Under the pieces are notes generated by a model. It saw only the letters and a program-made list of their open reading frames with translations, did not search any database and was not told the origin of the DNA. A stretch of DNA of 64,000 nucleotides, taken from the NCBI GenBank assembly GCA_016218705.1, contig JACRDC010000053.1, positions 1 through 64,000 of the forward strand. The letters are read 5' to 3'. Both the position numbers and the translations under genes were made by a program. This stretch comes from Desulfarculus sp. Its GTDB lineage: Bacteria; Desulfobacterota; Desulfarculia; Desulfarculales; Desulfarculaceae. This document shows positions 36,298-44,712 of this stretch, one piece after another (within the stretch, counting starts at the first letter, position 1; each line of letters opens with the position of its first letter).

Positions 36298-38268
36298 ATG
36301 TGCGGCATCTGCGGATTTCTGGATAGCGACGCCCGCCAGGCCGAGCCCGAGATGCTGGAGCGGGTGGCGGCCATGGCTTTAGCCATCGCCCACCGTGGCC
36401 CCGACGACGCCGGGGCCTGGGCCGACGCCCCGGCGGGCCTGGCCCTGGGGCATCGCCGGCTGTCCATCCTGGACCTGTCGCCCATGGGCCACCAGCCCAT
36501 GTTCAGCCACGACGGCCGCTGGGCCATGGTCTTCAACGGCGAGGTGTACAACTTCCAGGAACTGCGCGCGGCCCTGGAGAAGGACTTTGGGGCCATCGCC
36601 TGGCGGGGGCACTCGGACAGCGAGGTGGTCCTGGAGGGCCTGGCCCGCTGGGGCGTGGAGGCATGCGCCCGGCGCCTCAACGGCATGCTGGCCATCGCCC
36701 TGTGGGACCGGACCGAGCGCCGGCTGCACCTCATCCGCGACCGCCTGGGCAAGAAACCCCTGTACTACGGCTGGATGGGCGGGGTGTTTCTCTTCGGCTC
36801 GGAGCTGAAGACGCTCACGGCCCACCCGGCCTTTGCCGGCCGCGTGGACCGGGACGCCCTGGCTCTGTATCTCCGCCACAACTACCTGCCCGGCCCCTAT
36901 TGCATCTACCAGGGCCTGCGCAAGCTGCCCCCGGGGACCATCCTCAGCCTGGGCGCCGCTGATCGCGGCCTGCTGCCCGCGCCCCGGCCCTATTGGTCGG
37001 CCCGCCACATGGCCGAGGCCGGCCAGGCCTCGCCCCTGACCCAGGACCCCGTGGAGGCCGCCGCCCGCCTGGAAGAGCTTCTGCTGGACGCGGTCAAGAT
37101 ACGCATGGTGGCCGACGTGCCCCTGGGGGCCTTCCTCTCCGGCGGCGTGGACTCCTCGCTGATCGTGGCCTTGATGCAGGCCCAGTCCTCCCAGCCGGTG
37201 CGCACCTTCACCATCGGCTTCCCAGAGGCGGGCTATGACGAGGCCCCCCAGGCCCGGGCCGTGGCCGCCCACCTGGGCACCCGGCACACCGAGCTGTACG
37301 TGTCCTGGCAGGATGCCCTGGATGTGGTGCCACGCCTGGCGGCCATGTACGACGAGCCCTTTGCCGACTCCTCACAGATACCCACCTATCTGGTCAGCCA
37401 CATGGCCCGCCAGCACGTCACCGTGGCGCTCTCCGGCGACGCTGGCGACGAACTCTTCGGCGGCTATGACCGTTACTTTTTGGCCGACCGCGTCTGGCAA
37501 AGGGCCGGCGGCCTGCCCGCGCCCCTCAAGGCCCTGGCCGGCGGGGTGATCCGCGCCGCCTCGCCCCAGGCCTGGGACCGGCTCTTCGGCGCCTGCCGCT
37601 GGCTCCTGCCCAGCCGCATGCACTTCAAGCACCCCGGCGACCATCTGCACGAGCTGGCCCAGATGCTCGGCGCCGGCACGCCCGAGGCTTTTTACCGGGG
37701 CCTGGTGTCGCTGTGGAAGGACCCCGCGGCCCTGGTGCCCGGGACGGCGGAGCCACCCACCGCCCTCTCCGACCCCGGCCAGTGGCCGGCCCTGCCCGAC
37801 TTCCGCCAGCGCATGATGTACCTGGACCTGGTTTCCTACCTGCCCGACGACATCCTGGTCAAGGTGGACCGGGCCAGCATGGCCGTGGCCCTGGAGGCCC
37901 GCGCCCCCCTGCTGGACTACCGGGTGGTGGAGCTGGCCTGGCGCCTGCCGCTGGGCATGAAGATGCGGGGCGACGTCGGCAAGTGGCTCCCGCGCCAGGT
38001 GCTGTACAAATACGTGCCCCGGGAGCTTATCGAGCGGCCCAAGATGGGCTTCGGCCTGCCCATTGACGCCTGGCTCAAGGGCCCCATGCGCGCTTGGGCC
38101 GAGGAGCTTTTGGACGAGGGCCGCCTCAGGCGCGAGGGCTTTTTTGATCCCGCCCCCATCCGCCGGGCCTGGGCCGAACACCAGGCCGGCGGCAAGGCCT
38201 GGCACTACTACCTGTGGCCCATCCTGATGTTCCAGCTTTGGCTGGAAGAGTACCCCGGAGCGGCCTGA
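36298..38268 (+). CDS. asnB: Asparagine synthase (glutamine-hydrolysing), glycan-cluster type
   Basis: 656-aa class II amidotransferase. The N-terminal nucleophile Cys2 (MCGICGF) fixes the start. The glutaminase part carries the FNGEVYNFQELR motif, and the synthetase domain carries the PP-loop SGGVDSS at about residue 280, then SGDAGDELFGGYDRY and KVDRASMAVALEARAPLLD. Length and the surrounding glycosyltransferases match AsnB-like enzymes of polysaccharide clusters, which may amidate uronic or nonulosonic acid carboxyls rather than make free asparagine. The stop overlaps the next ATG by one base. Confidence 0.9.
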   Translation: MCGICGFLDSDARQAEPEMLERVAAMALAIAHRGPDDAGAWADAPAGLALGHRRLSILDLSPMGHQPMFSHDGRWAMVFNGEVYNFQELRAALEKDFGAIAWRGHSDSEVVLEGLARWGVEACARRLNGMLAIALWDRTERRLHLIRDRLGKKPLYYGWMGGVFLFGSELKTLTAHPAFAGRVDRDALALYLRHNYLPGPYCIYQGLRKLPPGTILSLGAADRGLLPAPRPYWSARHMAEAGQASPLTQDPVEAAARLEELLLDAVKIRMVADVPLGAFLSGGVDSSLIVALMQAQSSQPVRTFTIGFPEAGYDEAPQARAVAAHLGTRHTELYVSWQDALDVVPRLAAMYDEPFADSSQIPTYLVSHMARQHVTVALSGDAGDELFGGYDRYFLADRVWQRAGGLPAPLKALAGGVIRAASPQAWDRLFGACRWLLPSRMHFKHPGDHLHELAQMLGAGTPEAFYRGLVSLWKDPAALVPGTAEPPTALSDPGQWPALPDFRQRMMYLDLVSYLPDDILVKVDRASMAVALEARAPLLDYRVVELAWRLPLGMKMRGDVGKWLPRQVLYKYVPRELIERPKMGFGLPIDAWLKGPMRAWAEELLDEGRLRREGFFDPAPIRRAWAEHQAGGKAWHYYLWPILMFQLWLEEYPGAA

Positions 38269-39395
38269 TGAACATCGCCCTGCTCATACGCTCCCTGGAG
38301 CTGGGCGGGGCCGAGCGCCAGCTCAGCCTGCTGGCCCGGGGTCTCTTGGAGCGCGGGCACCAGGTGCGCGTGCTGGTCTTTTACGGCGGCGGCCCCCTGG
38401 AGGCCGACCTGTCCAGCGCCGGGGTGCCGGTGGTGGATTTGGCCAAGGCCGGCCGCTGGGACCTGGCGGGCGTGGCCATGAGGTTGCGCGCCTGGCTCAG
38501 GCGGGAGCGGCCCCAGGTGCTCTACAGTTTCCTGGACACACCCAACCTGCTGGCGGCCTGGCTCAGGCCCCTGTGCCCGGGGCTCCAGGTGGTCTGGGGG
38601 GTGCGGGCCAGCGACATGGACCTTAGCCGCTACGACTGGTTCGCCCGCCTGAGCCACGGCCTCTTGGGGCTGTCGGCCCGGGGCGCGGCGGCCATCATCG
38701 CCAATTCCCGGAGCGGGGCGGCCATCCTGGAGCGCCAGGGCTGGCCCGCCGGCAAGCTCAGGGTGATACCCAACGGCATTGACGTGGCCCATTTCCACCC
38801 AGACCCCCAGGCCGGGGCGCGGGTGCGCGCCCAATGGGGCGTAGCCCCCGCCGCCCCCCTCCTGGGCCTGGTGGCTCGCCTGGACCCCATGAAGGACCAC
38901 CTCACCTTCCTGAAAGCGGCGGCCCTGGTGCTCAAGGAGCAGCCCCAGGCCCGCTTCGTCTGCGTGGGCGGTGGGCCGCGACCCTACACCTTGGCCCTGG
39001 CGGAACAGGCCCGCGCCCTGGGCCTGGGCCAGGCCCTGGTCTGGGCCGGCTCCCGCCAGGACATGCCGGCGGTGTATAACGCCCTGGAAATATGCGTGCT
39101 CTCCTCGGCCTTTGGCGAGGGCCTGCCCAACGCCGTGGCCGAGGCCATGGCCACGGCCAAGCCCTGTGTGGTCACGGCGGTGGGCGACGCCCCCTGGCTC
39201 TTGGGCCGGCCCGAACTGGTGGCGCCCATTGGCGACGCCGCCGGCCTGGCTGGGCGCTGCCTGGAGCTCCTGGCCCTGCCCCCGGCTGACCTGGCCCGCC
39301 TGGGCCAGGAAATGCGCCAGCGGGTGCGGGACGAATTCTCCCTGGAGCGCATGGTGGAGTTGACCGAGGGGGTGCTCATGGAGGTGGGGGGTTAG
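38268..39395 (+). CDS. Glycosyltransferase, GT4 family
   Basis: 375-aa GT-B enzyme with the N-terminal sugar-nucleotide loop LELGGAERQLSLLARGL and C-terminal Glycos_transf_1 motifs (LLGLVARLDPMKDHLTFLKA, and EX7E in SSAFGEGLPNAVAEAMA). The start is set by the TGATG overlap with asnB at 38268, so the two are translationally coupled. It is the last gene of the sugar cluster, followed by a second palindromic repeat. It is similar in type to the GT4 at 35125 but not a close copy. Confidence 0.9.
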   Translation: MNIALLIRSLELGGAERQLSLLARGLLERGHQVRVLVFYGGGPLEADLSSAGVPVVDLAKAGRWDLAGVAMRLRAWLRRERPQVLYSFLDTPNLLAAWLRPLCPGLQVVWGVRASDMDLSRYDWFARLSHGLLGLSARGAAAIIANSRSGAAILERQGWPAGKLRVIPNGIDVAHFHPDPQAGARVRAQWGVAPAAPLLGLVARLDPMKDHLTFLKAAALVLKEQPQARFVCVGGGPRPYTLALAEQARALGLGQALVWAGSRQDMPAVYNALEICVLSSAFGEGLPNAVAEAMATAKPCVVTAVGDAPWLLGRPELVAPIGDAAGLAGRCLELLALPPADLARLGQEMRQRVRDEFSLERMVELTEGVLMEVGG

Positions 39396-39464
39396 GCAAC
39401 AGGGCCAACGCGGTCAATTACCACGCCTACCGGGGATGGCCCTGCTCTTGCCATCATCAAAAAA

Positions 39465-39605
39465 GATAGCTGTCATTGCGAACGCAGTGAAGCAATCTTC
39501 CGCTTCGCGCCTTTTCTGGTTGGGCTATTGTTAAGGACGAAAGGGAAGATCGCCACGTCGCATCCCTCCAGGGATGCTCCTCGCGACGACAGCCATTGCT
39601 AGCTT
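39465..39605. repeat. Palindromic intergenic repeat (TCATTGCGA type), copy 2
   Basis: The left end GATAGCTGTCATTGCGA and the interior GAAGCAATCTTCCGC match copy 1 at 34148; the right end is more diverged (CGACGACAGCCATTGC). It occupies the gap between the glycosyltransferase and the CoA-transferase gene. The two copies bracket the CMP-sugar synthetase to glycosyltransferase block. Confidence 0.8.
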
Positions 39606-39688
39606 TTGGCAACACCAAGTCCTGTCGGGTGTATTGCATGGCTGGTCTGCCCCTGACACCCTCTCCCATCGAGCGAAAGGACAGCCCC

Positions 39689-40852
39689 ATGCCCGCCGCC
39701 CTCTCCGGCCTTAAGGTGCTGGACCTGTCCATGAACCTGCCCGGTCCCTTTCTCACCTGGCTGTTGGCCTGCCTGGGGGCCGAGGTGCTCAAGCTGGAGA
39801 ACCCCGTGGGCGGCGACTACGCCCGGGGCATCGGCGGCGGCCTGGGGCCGGCCTTCTTCGCCACCCTCAACCGAGGCAAGAAGAGCCTGGCGCTCAACCT
39901 CAAGCACGCCAAAGGGCGGGAAATCTGCCTCAAGCTCCTGGAGGAATACGACATCCTGGTGGAGGGCTTCCGCCCCGGCACGTGCGAGCGCCTGGGCCTG
40001 GGCTTTGAGGAGCTGAGCGCCCGCTTCCCCCGCCTGATCCAGGTCTCCATCACCGGCTACGGCCAGGAGGGCGACTACAGCCAGAAGGCCGGCCACGACA
40101 TCAACTACCTGGCCCAGGCCGGGGTGCTGGGCATGACCGGCACCCGCGAGGGCCAGTTGGCCCTGCCCGGGGTGCAGATGGCCGACCTGGCCGGCGGCTC
40201 CTGGCCGGCCCTGGCGGGGCTGCTGGCGGCGGTGATCCAGCGGGGCAGCACCGGGCGCGGCCAGATGGTGGACGCGGCCATGTACGACGGCTCCCTGTCC
40301 ATGGCCACCATGGTCTTCGCCGGGGTGGCCGCCGGATTGTCCGAGGACGGACCGGCGCGCATGCTCCTGAATGGCGGCGCGCCCTGCTACGGCCTGTACC
40401 GCACGGCGGACGGCGGGCACATGTCCCTGGGCGCCCTGGAGCCCAAGTTCTGGCACAACTTCTGCCAGGCCGTGGGCCGCCCCGACCTGGTGGCGCGCCA
40501 GTTCGGCGGGCCGGAGACCATCGCCGAGGTGGCGGCCATCTTCGCCAGCCGCGGCCTGGCCCAGTGGGTGGACCTGCTGGGGCCGGCCGACTGCTGCGCC
40601 GAGCCGGTGCTGAGCCTCAAGGAGGCCGCCGCCGCTCCCCTGACCCTTGAGCGGGGCATGCTGGAGCAAGACCAGCAGGGACGCAGCCACCTGGCCTGCC
40701 CGCTCAAGCTCTCGGGCTCGCCCACCCCGGTCCTGGCCCCGGCCCCCGGCCTGGGCCAGCATAGCCGGGAGGTGCTGGAGGGCCTGGGCTATGGCCCCCG
40801 GGAGGTGGATGAACTGCGGGGCCAGGGAGTGATCGGCTGGCCCGCGCCTTAA
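39689..40852 (+). CDS. CoA-transferase family III (CaiB/BaiF) protein
   Basis: 387-aa cytoplasmic enzyme. It has the N-terminal GLKVLDLSMNLPGPFLTWLLACLGAEV (family signature), then EGFRPGTCERLGLG and the catalytic aspartate in GHDINYLAQAGVLG. These are shared by formyl-CoA transferase, carnitine CoA-transferase and alpha-methylacyl-CoA racemase; the last is the closest in feel but unproven. ATG 39689 with AAAGGA 8 nt upstream; the frame upstream runs through the palindromic repeat and is not coding. It is likely monocistronic. Confidence 0.85.
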   Translation: MPAALSGLKVLDLSMNLPGPFLTWLLACLGAEVLKLENPVGGDYARGIGGGLGPAFFATLNRGKKSLALNLKHAKGREICLKLLEEYDILVEGFRPGTCERLGLGFEELSARFPRLIQVSITGYGQEGDYSQKAGHDINYLAQAGVLGMTGTREGQLALPGVQMADLAGGSWPALAGLLAAVIQRGSTGRGQMVDAAMYDGSLSMATMVFAGVAAGLSEDGPARMLLNGGAPCYGLYRTADGGHMSLGALEPKFWHNFCQAVGRPDLVARQFGGPETIAEVAAIFASRGLAQWVDLLGPADCCAEPVLSLKEAAAAPLTLERGMLEQDQQGRSHLACPLKLSGSPTPVLAPAPGLGQHSREVLEGLGYGPREVDELRGQGVIGWPAP

Positions 40853-41300
40853 AACCCTACCAACCCGTGGCCAGGGCCCGCGCGGGCAGGCATTGGCTAC
40901 ATTTTCGTGGGTTGACTATTTTGTCGCACCTGTGCGTAGGTTTTTTCCGCCCAGGTTAGACGCAGCCCCCGCGCCGGGCCTGAGCAGCCCATACACGCGA
41001 ATAATCCCCCCATTCTGGCCTTGGTTATTGCCCAGGCGGTCCCGCCGGGCCACCTTCCTGGCCCCAAAAGGCACCGCCGCGTCCCAGCCTCTGCCCAGCA
41101 TACTACCGCCAGGTAGGTTCAATGGCCGTGCGTCGTCAAAATTGTCAATATAACTTGCCAACATTATTGTAAGTAATCGCCGCTTTCCCCCGTCTGGCAC
41201 GATACCTGCTCAAGCTGCCCCCGTAGCCTTGGCCCCGTGGCCTAAGCCCGGTGGCCCGCCAATCGGCGCCCCACGCATCTTTAGTAAGGAGAACTCACCG
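40853..41300. other. Intergenic region upstream of amt
   Basis: 448 bp without a gene. The right part carries the sigma-54 promoter at 41195. The left part is mixed in composition with TTGACT near 40913, which could be a -35 element, though no good -10 follows. No structured RNA was recognised. Confidence 0.45.
41195..41210 (+). promoter_or_regulatory. Sigma-54 (-24/-12) promoter for amt-glnB
   Basis: TGGCACG-ATAC-CTGCT matches the RpoN consensus with one mismatch (CTGC for TTGC) and correct GG/GC spacing, 91 nt upstream of the amt start. Nitrogen-regulated sigma-54 control of amt-glnK operons is well established in proteobacteria. Confidence 0.7.
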
Positions 41301-42527
41301 ATGCCCCCCGCCATCAACGCCGGCGACACCGCCTGGGTGCTGGTCTGCTGCTCCCTGGTGCTCTTGATGACCCCGGCCCTGGCCTTTTTCTACGGCGGCA
41401 TGGTCCGCAAAAAGAACCTGCTCTCCACCCTGACCCTGAGCTACGTCTTCATGGCCCTTATCGGGGTGCAGTGGATCCTCTTCGGCTACAGCCTGTCCTT
41501 TGGCAAGAGCATCGGCGGCTTCATCGGCGGGCTGAACTTCCTGGGCTTCATGGGCGTGGGCGCCGCCCCCAGCCCCGACTACGGCACCACCATCCCCCAG
41601 ACGGTCTTCGCCGCCTTCCAGATGATGTTCGCGGTCATCACCCCGGCGCTCATCACCGGCGCCTTCGTGGAGCGGGTGCGCTTCAAGACCTTTTTGCTCT
41701 TCGCCCTGTTGTGGGCCACCCTGGTCTATGACCCCCTGTGCCACTGGGTGTGGGGCAAGGGCGGCTGGCTGGCCGAGATGGGCGTCTTGGACTTCGCCGG
41801 GGGCACGGTGGTGCACATTGCCGCCGGCTTCAGCGCCCTGGCCTTCGCCATGGCCATCGGCCCGCGCAAAGGTTATGGGTCCTTCCCCATGGAGCCCACC
41901 AACATCCCCTACACCGTCCTGGGCGCCGGGCTGTTGTGGGTGGGCTGGTTCGGCTTCAACGCCGGCTCGGCGCTCACCGCCTCGGGCGTGGCCGGCAACG
42001 CGCTGTTGACCACCAACACCTCCGGCGCCACCGCCGGCCTGGTGTGGATGGTGCTCTCCTGGCTGGATGGCCGTCCCTCCACCCTGGGCCTGGCCACGGG
42101 CATGGTGGTGGGCCTGGCCGCCGTCACCCCGGCCTCGGGCTACGTCACCCCGCTGGCGGCCATGGTCATCGGCGCGGTGGCCGCTCCCCTTAGCTACTAC
42201 GCCATCCGCATGCGCCAGAACCGGGGCCTGGACGAGTCCCTGGACGTGTGGGCCTGCCACGGCATGGCCAGCACCTGGGGCACCTTGGCCACCGGCCTGT
42301 TCGCCACCGTTGAGGTCAACGCCTCGGGCGGCAACGGCCTGTTCTACGGCAACCCCGGCCAGTTCGGCGTGCAGCTTTTGGCCGCCATCGTGACCATGGT
42401 CTTCGCCTTCGTGGTCACCTACGTGCTGGCCAAATTGCTGGACTGGTCCATCGGCCTGCGCGTCAACCACATGGAAGAGGAAGTGGGCCTGGACATCAGC
42501 TCCCATGGTGAGAGAGCATATTCCTAG
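41301..42527 (+). CDS. amt: Ammonium transporter
   Basis: 408-aa Amt/Rh-family channel with about eleven transmembrane helices. Conserved segments are LMTPALAFFYGGMVRKKN, FAFQ-like FAAFQMMFAVITPALI, a pore-His region in FAGGTVVHIAAGFSALAFA, and the second conserved His in VWACHGMASTWGTLATG. ATG 41301 has AAGGAG 9 nt upstream. It is followed after 35 nt by a PII gene, the standard pair in which the PII trimer plugs the Amt pore when nitrogen is sufficient. Confidence 0.95.
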   Translation: MPPAINAGDTAWVLVCCSLVLLMTPALAFFYGGMVRKKNLLSTLTLSYVFMALIGVQWILFGYSLSFGKSIGGFIGGLNFLGFMGVGAAPSPDYGTTIPQTVFAAFQMMFAVITPALITGAFVERVRFKTFLLFALLWATLVYDPLCHWVWGKGGWLAEMGVLDFAGGTVVHIAAGFSALAFAMAIGPRKGYGSFPMEPTNIPYTVLGAGLLWVGWFGFNAGSALTASGVAGNALLTTNTSGATAGLVWMVLSWLDGRPSTLGLATGMVVGLAAVTPASGYVTPLAAMVIGAVAAPLSYYAIRMRQNRGLDESLDVWACHGMASTWGTLATGLFATVEVNASGGNGLFYGNPGQFGVQLLAAIVTMVFAFVVTYVLAKLLDWSIGLRVNHMEEEVGLDISSHGERAYS

Positions 42528-42562
42528 GACCGCCAGCACCCAATCAGAAGGGAGACAGCGTC

Positions 42563-42967
42563 ATGCTGAAGAAGATAGAGGCCATCATCCGCGAGGACAA
42601 GGTCAACGACGTGCGCGAGGCCTTGAAGCAGGTGGGCATCCTGGGCATGAACATCTTCGAGATTCGCGGCCGGGGCCGCCAGGGGGGCATCGTGCTCTCG
42701 GGGCGCTCGGGCTCCTACGTGGTGGACATGCTGCCCAAGATGCAGCTCAACATCGTGCTCAGCGAGCACAACCTGGATGCCACCATCCAGGCCATCGTCA
42801 AGGCCGCCAAGACCGGCGACGACGGCGAGGCCGGCGATGGCCTGATCTTCGTGCTGCCGGTGGAGGAGGTGGTGCGCATCCGCACCGGCGAGCGCGGCCA
42901 CGACGCGGTGATGTATCCCGGCGACATTGACGAGCGCTCGGGCCGGGGCAAGGCCAAGCGCGAATAG
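42563..42967 (+). CDS. glnK: Nitrogen regulatory protein PII (variant)
   Basis: 134-aa PII signal protein. It begins MLKKIEAIIREDKVNDVREAL, and the T-loop ends with SYVVDMLPK, keeping the tyrosine at the uridylylation position. The T-loop centre reads GGIVLSGRSG instead of the usual KGHTELYRG. The B-loop region has a short insertion (AAKTGDDGEAGDGLIF), and the C-terminus extends about 20 residues past the RTGE motif, compared with 112 aa in E. coli. Linkage to amt indicates a GlnK role in gating ammonium uptake. Confidence 0.92.
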   Translation: MLKKIEAIIREDKVNDVREALKQVGILGMNIFEIRGRGRQGGIVLSGRSGSYVVDMLPKMQLNIVLSEHNLDATIQAIVKAAKTGDDGEAGDGLIFVLPVEEVVRIRTGERGHDAVMYPGDIDERSGRGKAKRE

Positions 42968-43064
42968 CGGCAGCGCCCGCCGCGGGGGGCATACACGGGC
43001 CGGGCGGGGTTGCGGCCCTGGCCAGCCCTGACGGCCCCCGCAGCAAGGCTGCCAGGACGAGAAC

Positions 43065-43088
43065 CGGGCGGGGGTAACCCCCCGCCCG
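43065..43088. terminator. GC hairpin after glnK
   Basis: A 10-bp stem pairs CGGGCGGGGG (43065-43074) with CCCCCGCCCG (43079-43088), loop TAAC. It is the same hairpin type as at 4102 and 9475, here with only a short T-run. It lies in the convergent gap between glnK and the minus-strand DUF3795 gene and may act in both directions. Confidence 0.45.
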
Positions 43089-43216
43089 TTAACAGTGCGG
43101 CGACCTCCCAACGGGGGCCGCCAGCCCCAGCCAACGCCACAGCCTTACCCGATCCGTATGTGCCCGCCACGGCACCTGGCCCAAGCCATTAGTGTTGTCC
43201 GGCCGGGAGTCCCCGG

Positions 43217-43633
43217 CTAAAGCACCAGCTTGCCCTTGAAATAGTTCTGGCGCACGCTCAGGGCCTTTTGCTCGGCCCAGGCCGCCACGCCCAGCTTGCG
43301 TATCTGGCAGAGGTTGAAAATCTTGGTGTTGTGGGGGCGCTCGCCGGCCAGGTCGGCGTAGGGGTGCAGGTGGTCGCAGGGAAAATCGCCGCACTCGGCG
43401 CAGAGCAGATAACCGCGCGCCTCCGTGCAGCGCCACACCTTGCAGGGCCCCTGCATGCCCAGGAAGGCGATGGTGCCACCTTGGGCGCGGCAGCCGGGGC
43501 AAGCGCAGGCCTCCTCGGGCCGGCCGGTCTTCTTGGCGATGGCCTGGCGCAGGCCCGGGTCCTCCTGGGCCAGGTACAGGCCGCAGTTCCAGCAGTCCAG
43601 GCCGCAGGGCGCGGTAAGCTCCAGATAATCCAT
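43217..43633 (-). CDS. DUF3795-type cysteine-rich protein (second copy)
   Basis: 138-aa cytoplasmic protein starting MDYLELTAPCGLDCWNCGLY. It has further cysteines in CACPGC, GPCKVWRC, LLCAECGDFPC and LCQIRK, a pattern typical of DUF3795 and suggesting metal or Fe-S binding. The start at 43633 is chosen because GGGAGG lies just upstream. It is related to, but longer than, the protein at 23406. Function unknown; divergent from the DUF169 gene. Confidence 0.8.
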   Translation of the reverse strand: MDYLELTAPCGLDCWNCGLYLAQEDPGLRQAIAKKTGRPEEACACPGCRAQGGTIAFLGMQGPCKVWRCTEARGYLLCAECGDFPCDHLHPYADLAGERPHNTKIFNLCQIRKLGVAAWAEQKALSVRQNYFKGKLVL

Positions 43634-43723
43634 TTCTCCTCCCAATCCCCATTTGCCGCCGCCATGGGCAACCATGGTGCGGTATCATGACCGCACAATA
43701 GCCTATCATCTTGGGAGCCGGCC

Positions 43724-44548
43724 ATGCCAGCACAACCTGCGCCCGAACTCAGCGGACTCTTGGCGGCCCTGGGCCTGGGCGAGATGCCCCTGGGCCTGTT
43801 CTACAGCGACACCCCGCCGGCCCAGGGGCTGCGGCCCGAGCCCTTGGAGCGCCCCACCCGGGAGCGAGAGATGGCCGGGCAGATCAACTGGGGCGCGGTC
43901 TTCGGCGGCTTCTCCTGCGCCATGGGGCACATCTGGCGGGCGCGCCGCAAGCACACCGCCGCCTGGTTCAGCGCCGATCATTACGGCTGCGCCGGCGCGG
44001 CCTTCTGGCTGGGCTTCATCAAGCCCCAGACCGAGACCATCGTGCACTACGTCTCCAGCGGCATACCCGGCCACCTGGAGGGCGAGCATTACCTGGCCAC
44101 CCCCAGCCAGTGCCGGGGCCTGTTCGAGCTGGCCGACCCCCGGCCCGCCGCCCGGCCCTACCTGGTGCTAAAGCCCCTGGACCTGCTGGAACCCGGCGAG
44201 GAACCGGAGCTGGTGACCTTCTTCACGCGGCCCGAGAGCCTTACCGGCCTATTCACCCTGGCCACCTACGTCACCGGCCGGGCCGAGGCGGTGCGCGCGC
44301 CCTTCAGCGCCGCCTGCGGGGCCTTGGCCGCCTGGCCCCTGCACTACCTGGCCCAGGGCCATGACCGGGTGGCCGTGCTGGGGGGCCTGGACCCCTCGGC
44401 CCGCCAGTTCTTCCGCGCCGACGAATTATCCTTCACGGTGTCCCGCGATCTCTACGACCAGATGCTGGAGGCCTGGCCCAGGTCCTTCCTGGCCCGCAAG
44501 ACCTGGCGGGTGGTCAAGAAAAAGGCCGTTAGCCGGGAAGCCCGCTAG
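43724..44548 (+). CDS. DUF169-family protein
   Basis: 274-aa cytoplasmic protein matching the DUF169 pattern of anaerobes: an early MPLGLFYSD segment, a conserved ADHYGCAGAAFWLG cysteine/glycine motif and LAQGHDRVAVLGGLDPSAR towards the end. Start ATG with GGGAG 6 nt upstream. DUF169 proteins have no established biochemical role; conserved cysteines hint at metal or cofactor binding. It is divergently transcribed from the DUF3795 gene, a pairing worth checking in other genomes. Confidence 0.75.
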   Translation: MPAQPAPELSGLLAALGLGEMPLGLFYSDTPPAQGLRPEPLERPTREREMAGQINWGAVFGGFSCAMGHIWRARRKHTAAWFSADHYGCAGAAFWLGFIKPQTETIVHYVSSGIPGHLEGEHYLATPSQCRGLFELADPRPAARPYLVLKPLDLLEPGEEPELVTFFTRPESLTGLFTLATYVTGRAEAVRAPFSAACGALAAWPLHYLAQGHDRVAVLGGLDPSARQFFRADELSFTVSRDLYDQMLEAWPRSFLARKTWRVVKKKAVSREAR

Positions 44549-44712
44549 AAGGACCTCCCCGGCCCAACGGCCGGCCGTCCACAATCAGCCAGCCGGGGCT
44601 TGCCCAAAGGGCCGGGGGATGTTAATCCTTTGGCATTAAACGTCTTGCCGGCTCCCGGGGTGCGACCACGCCGGGGCCGGTCCTAGCTAGCCTTGGGGGG
44701 AAGGGTTCAGCC

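Noticed and set aside
44627-44645. TGGCAT..TTGC as a sigma-54 promoter for the KaiC-XRE-cupin gene
   Set aside because: The spacing between the GG and GC elements is about three bases too long.
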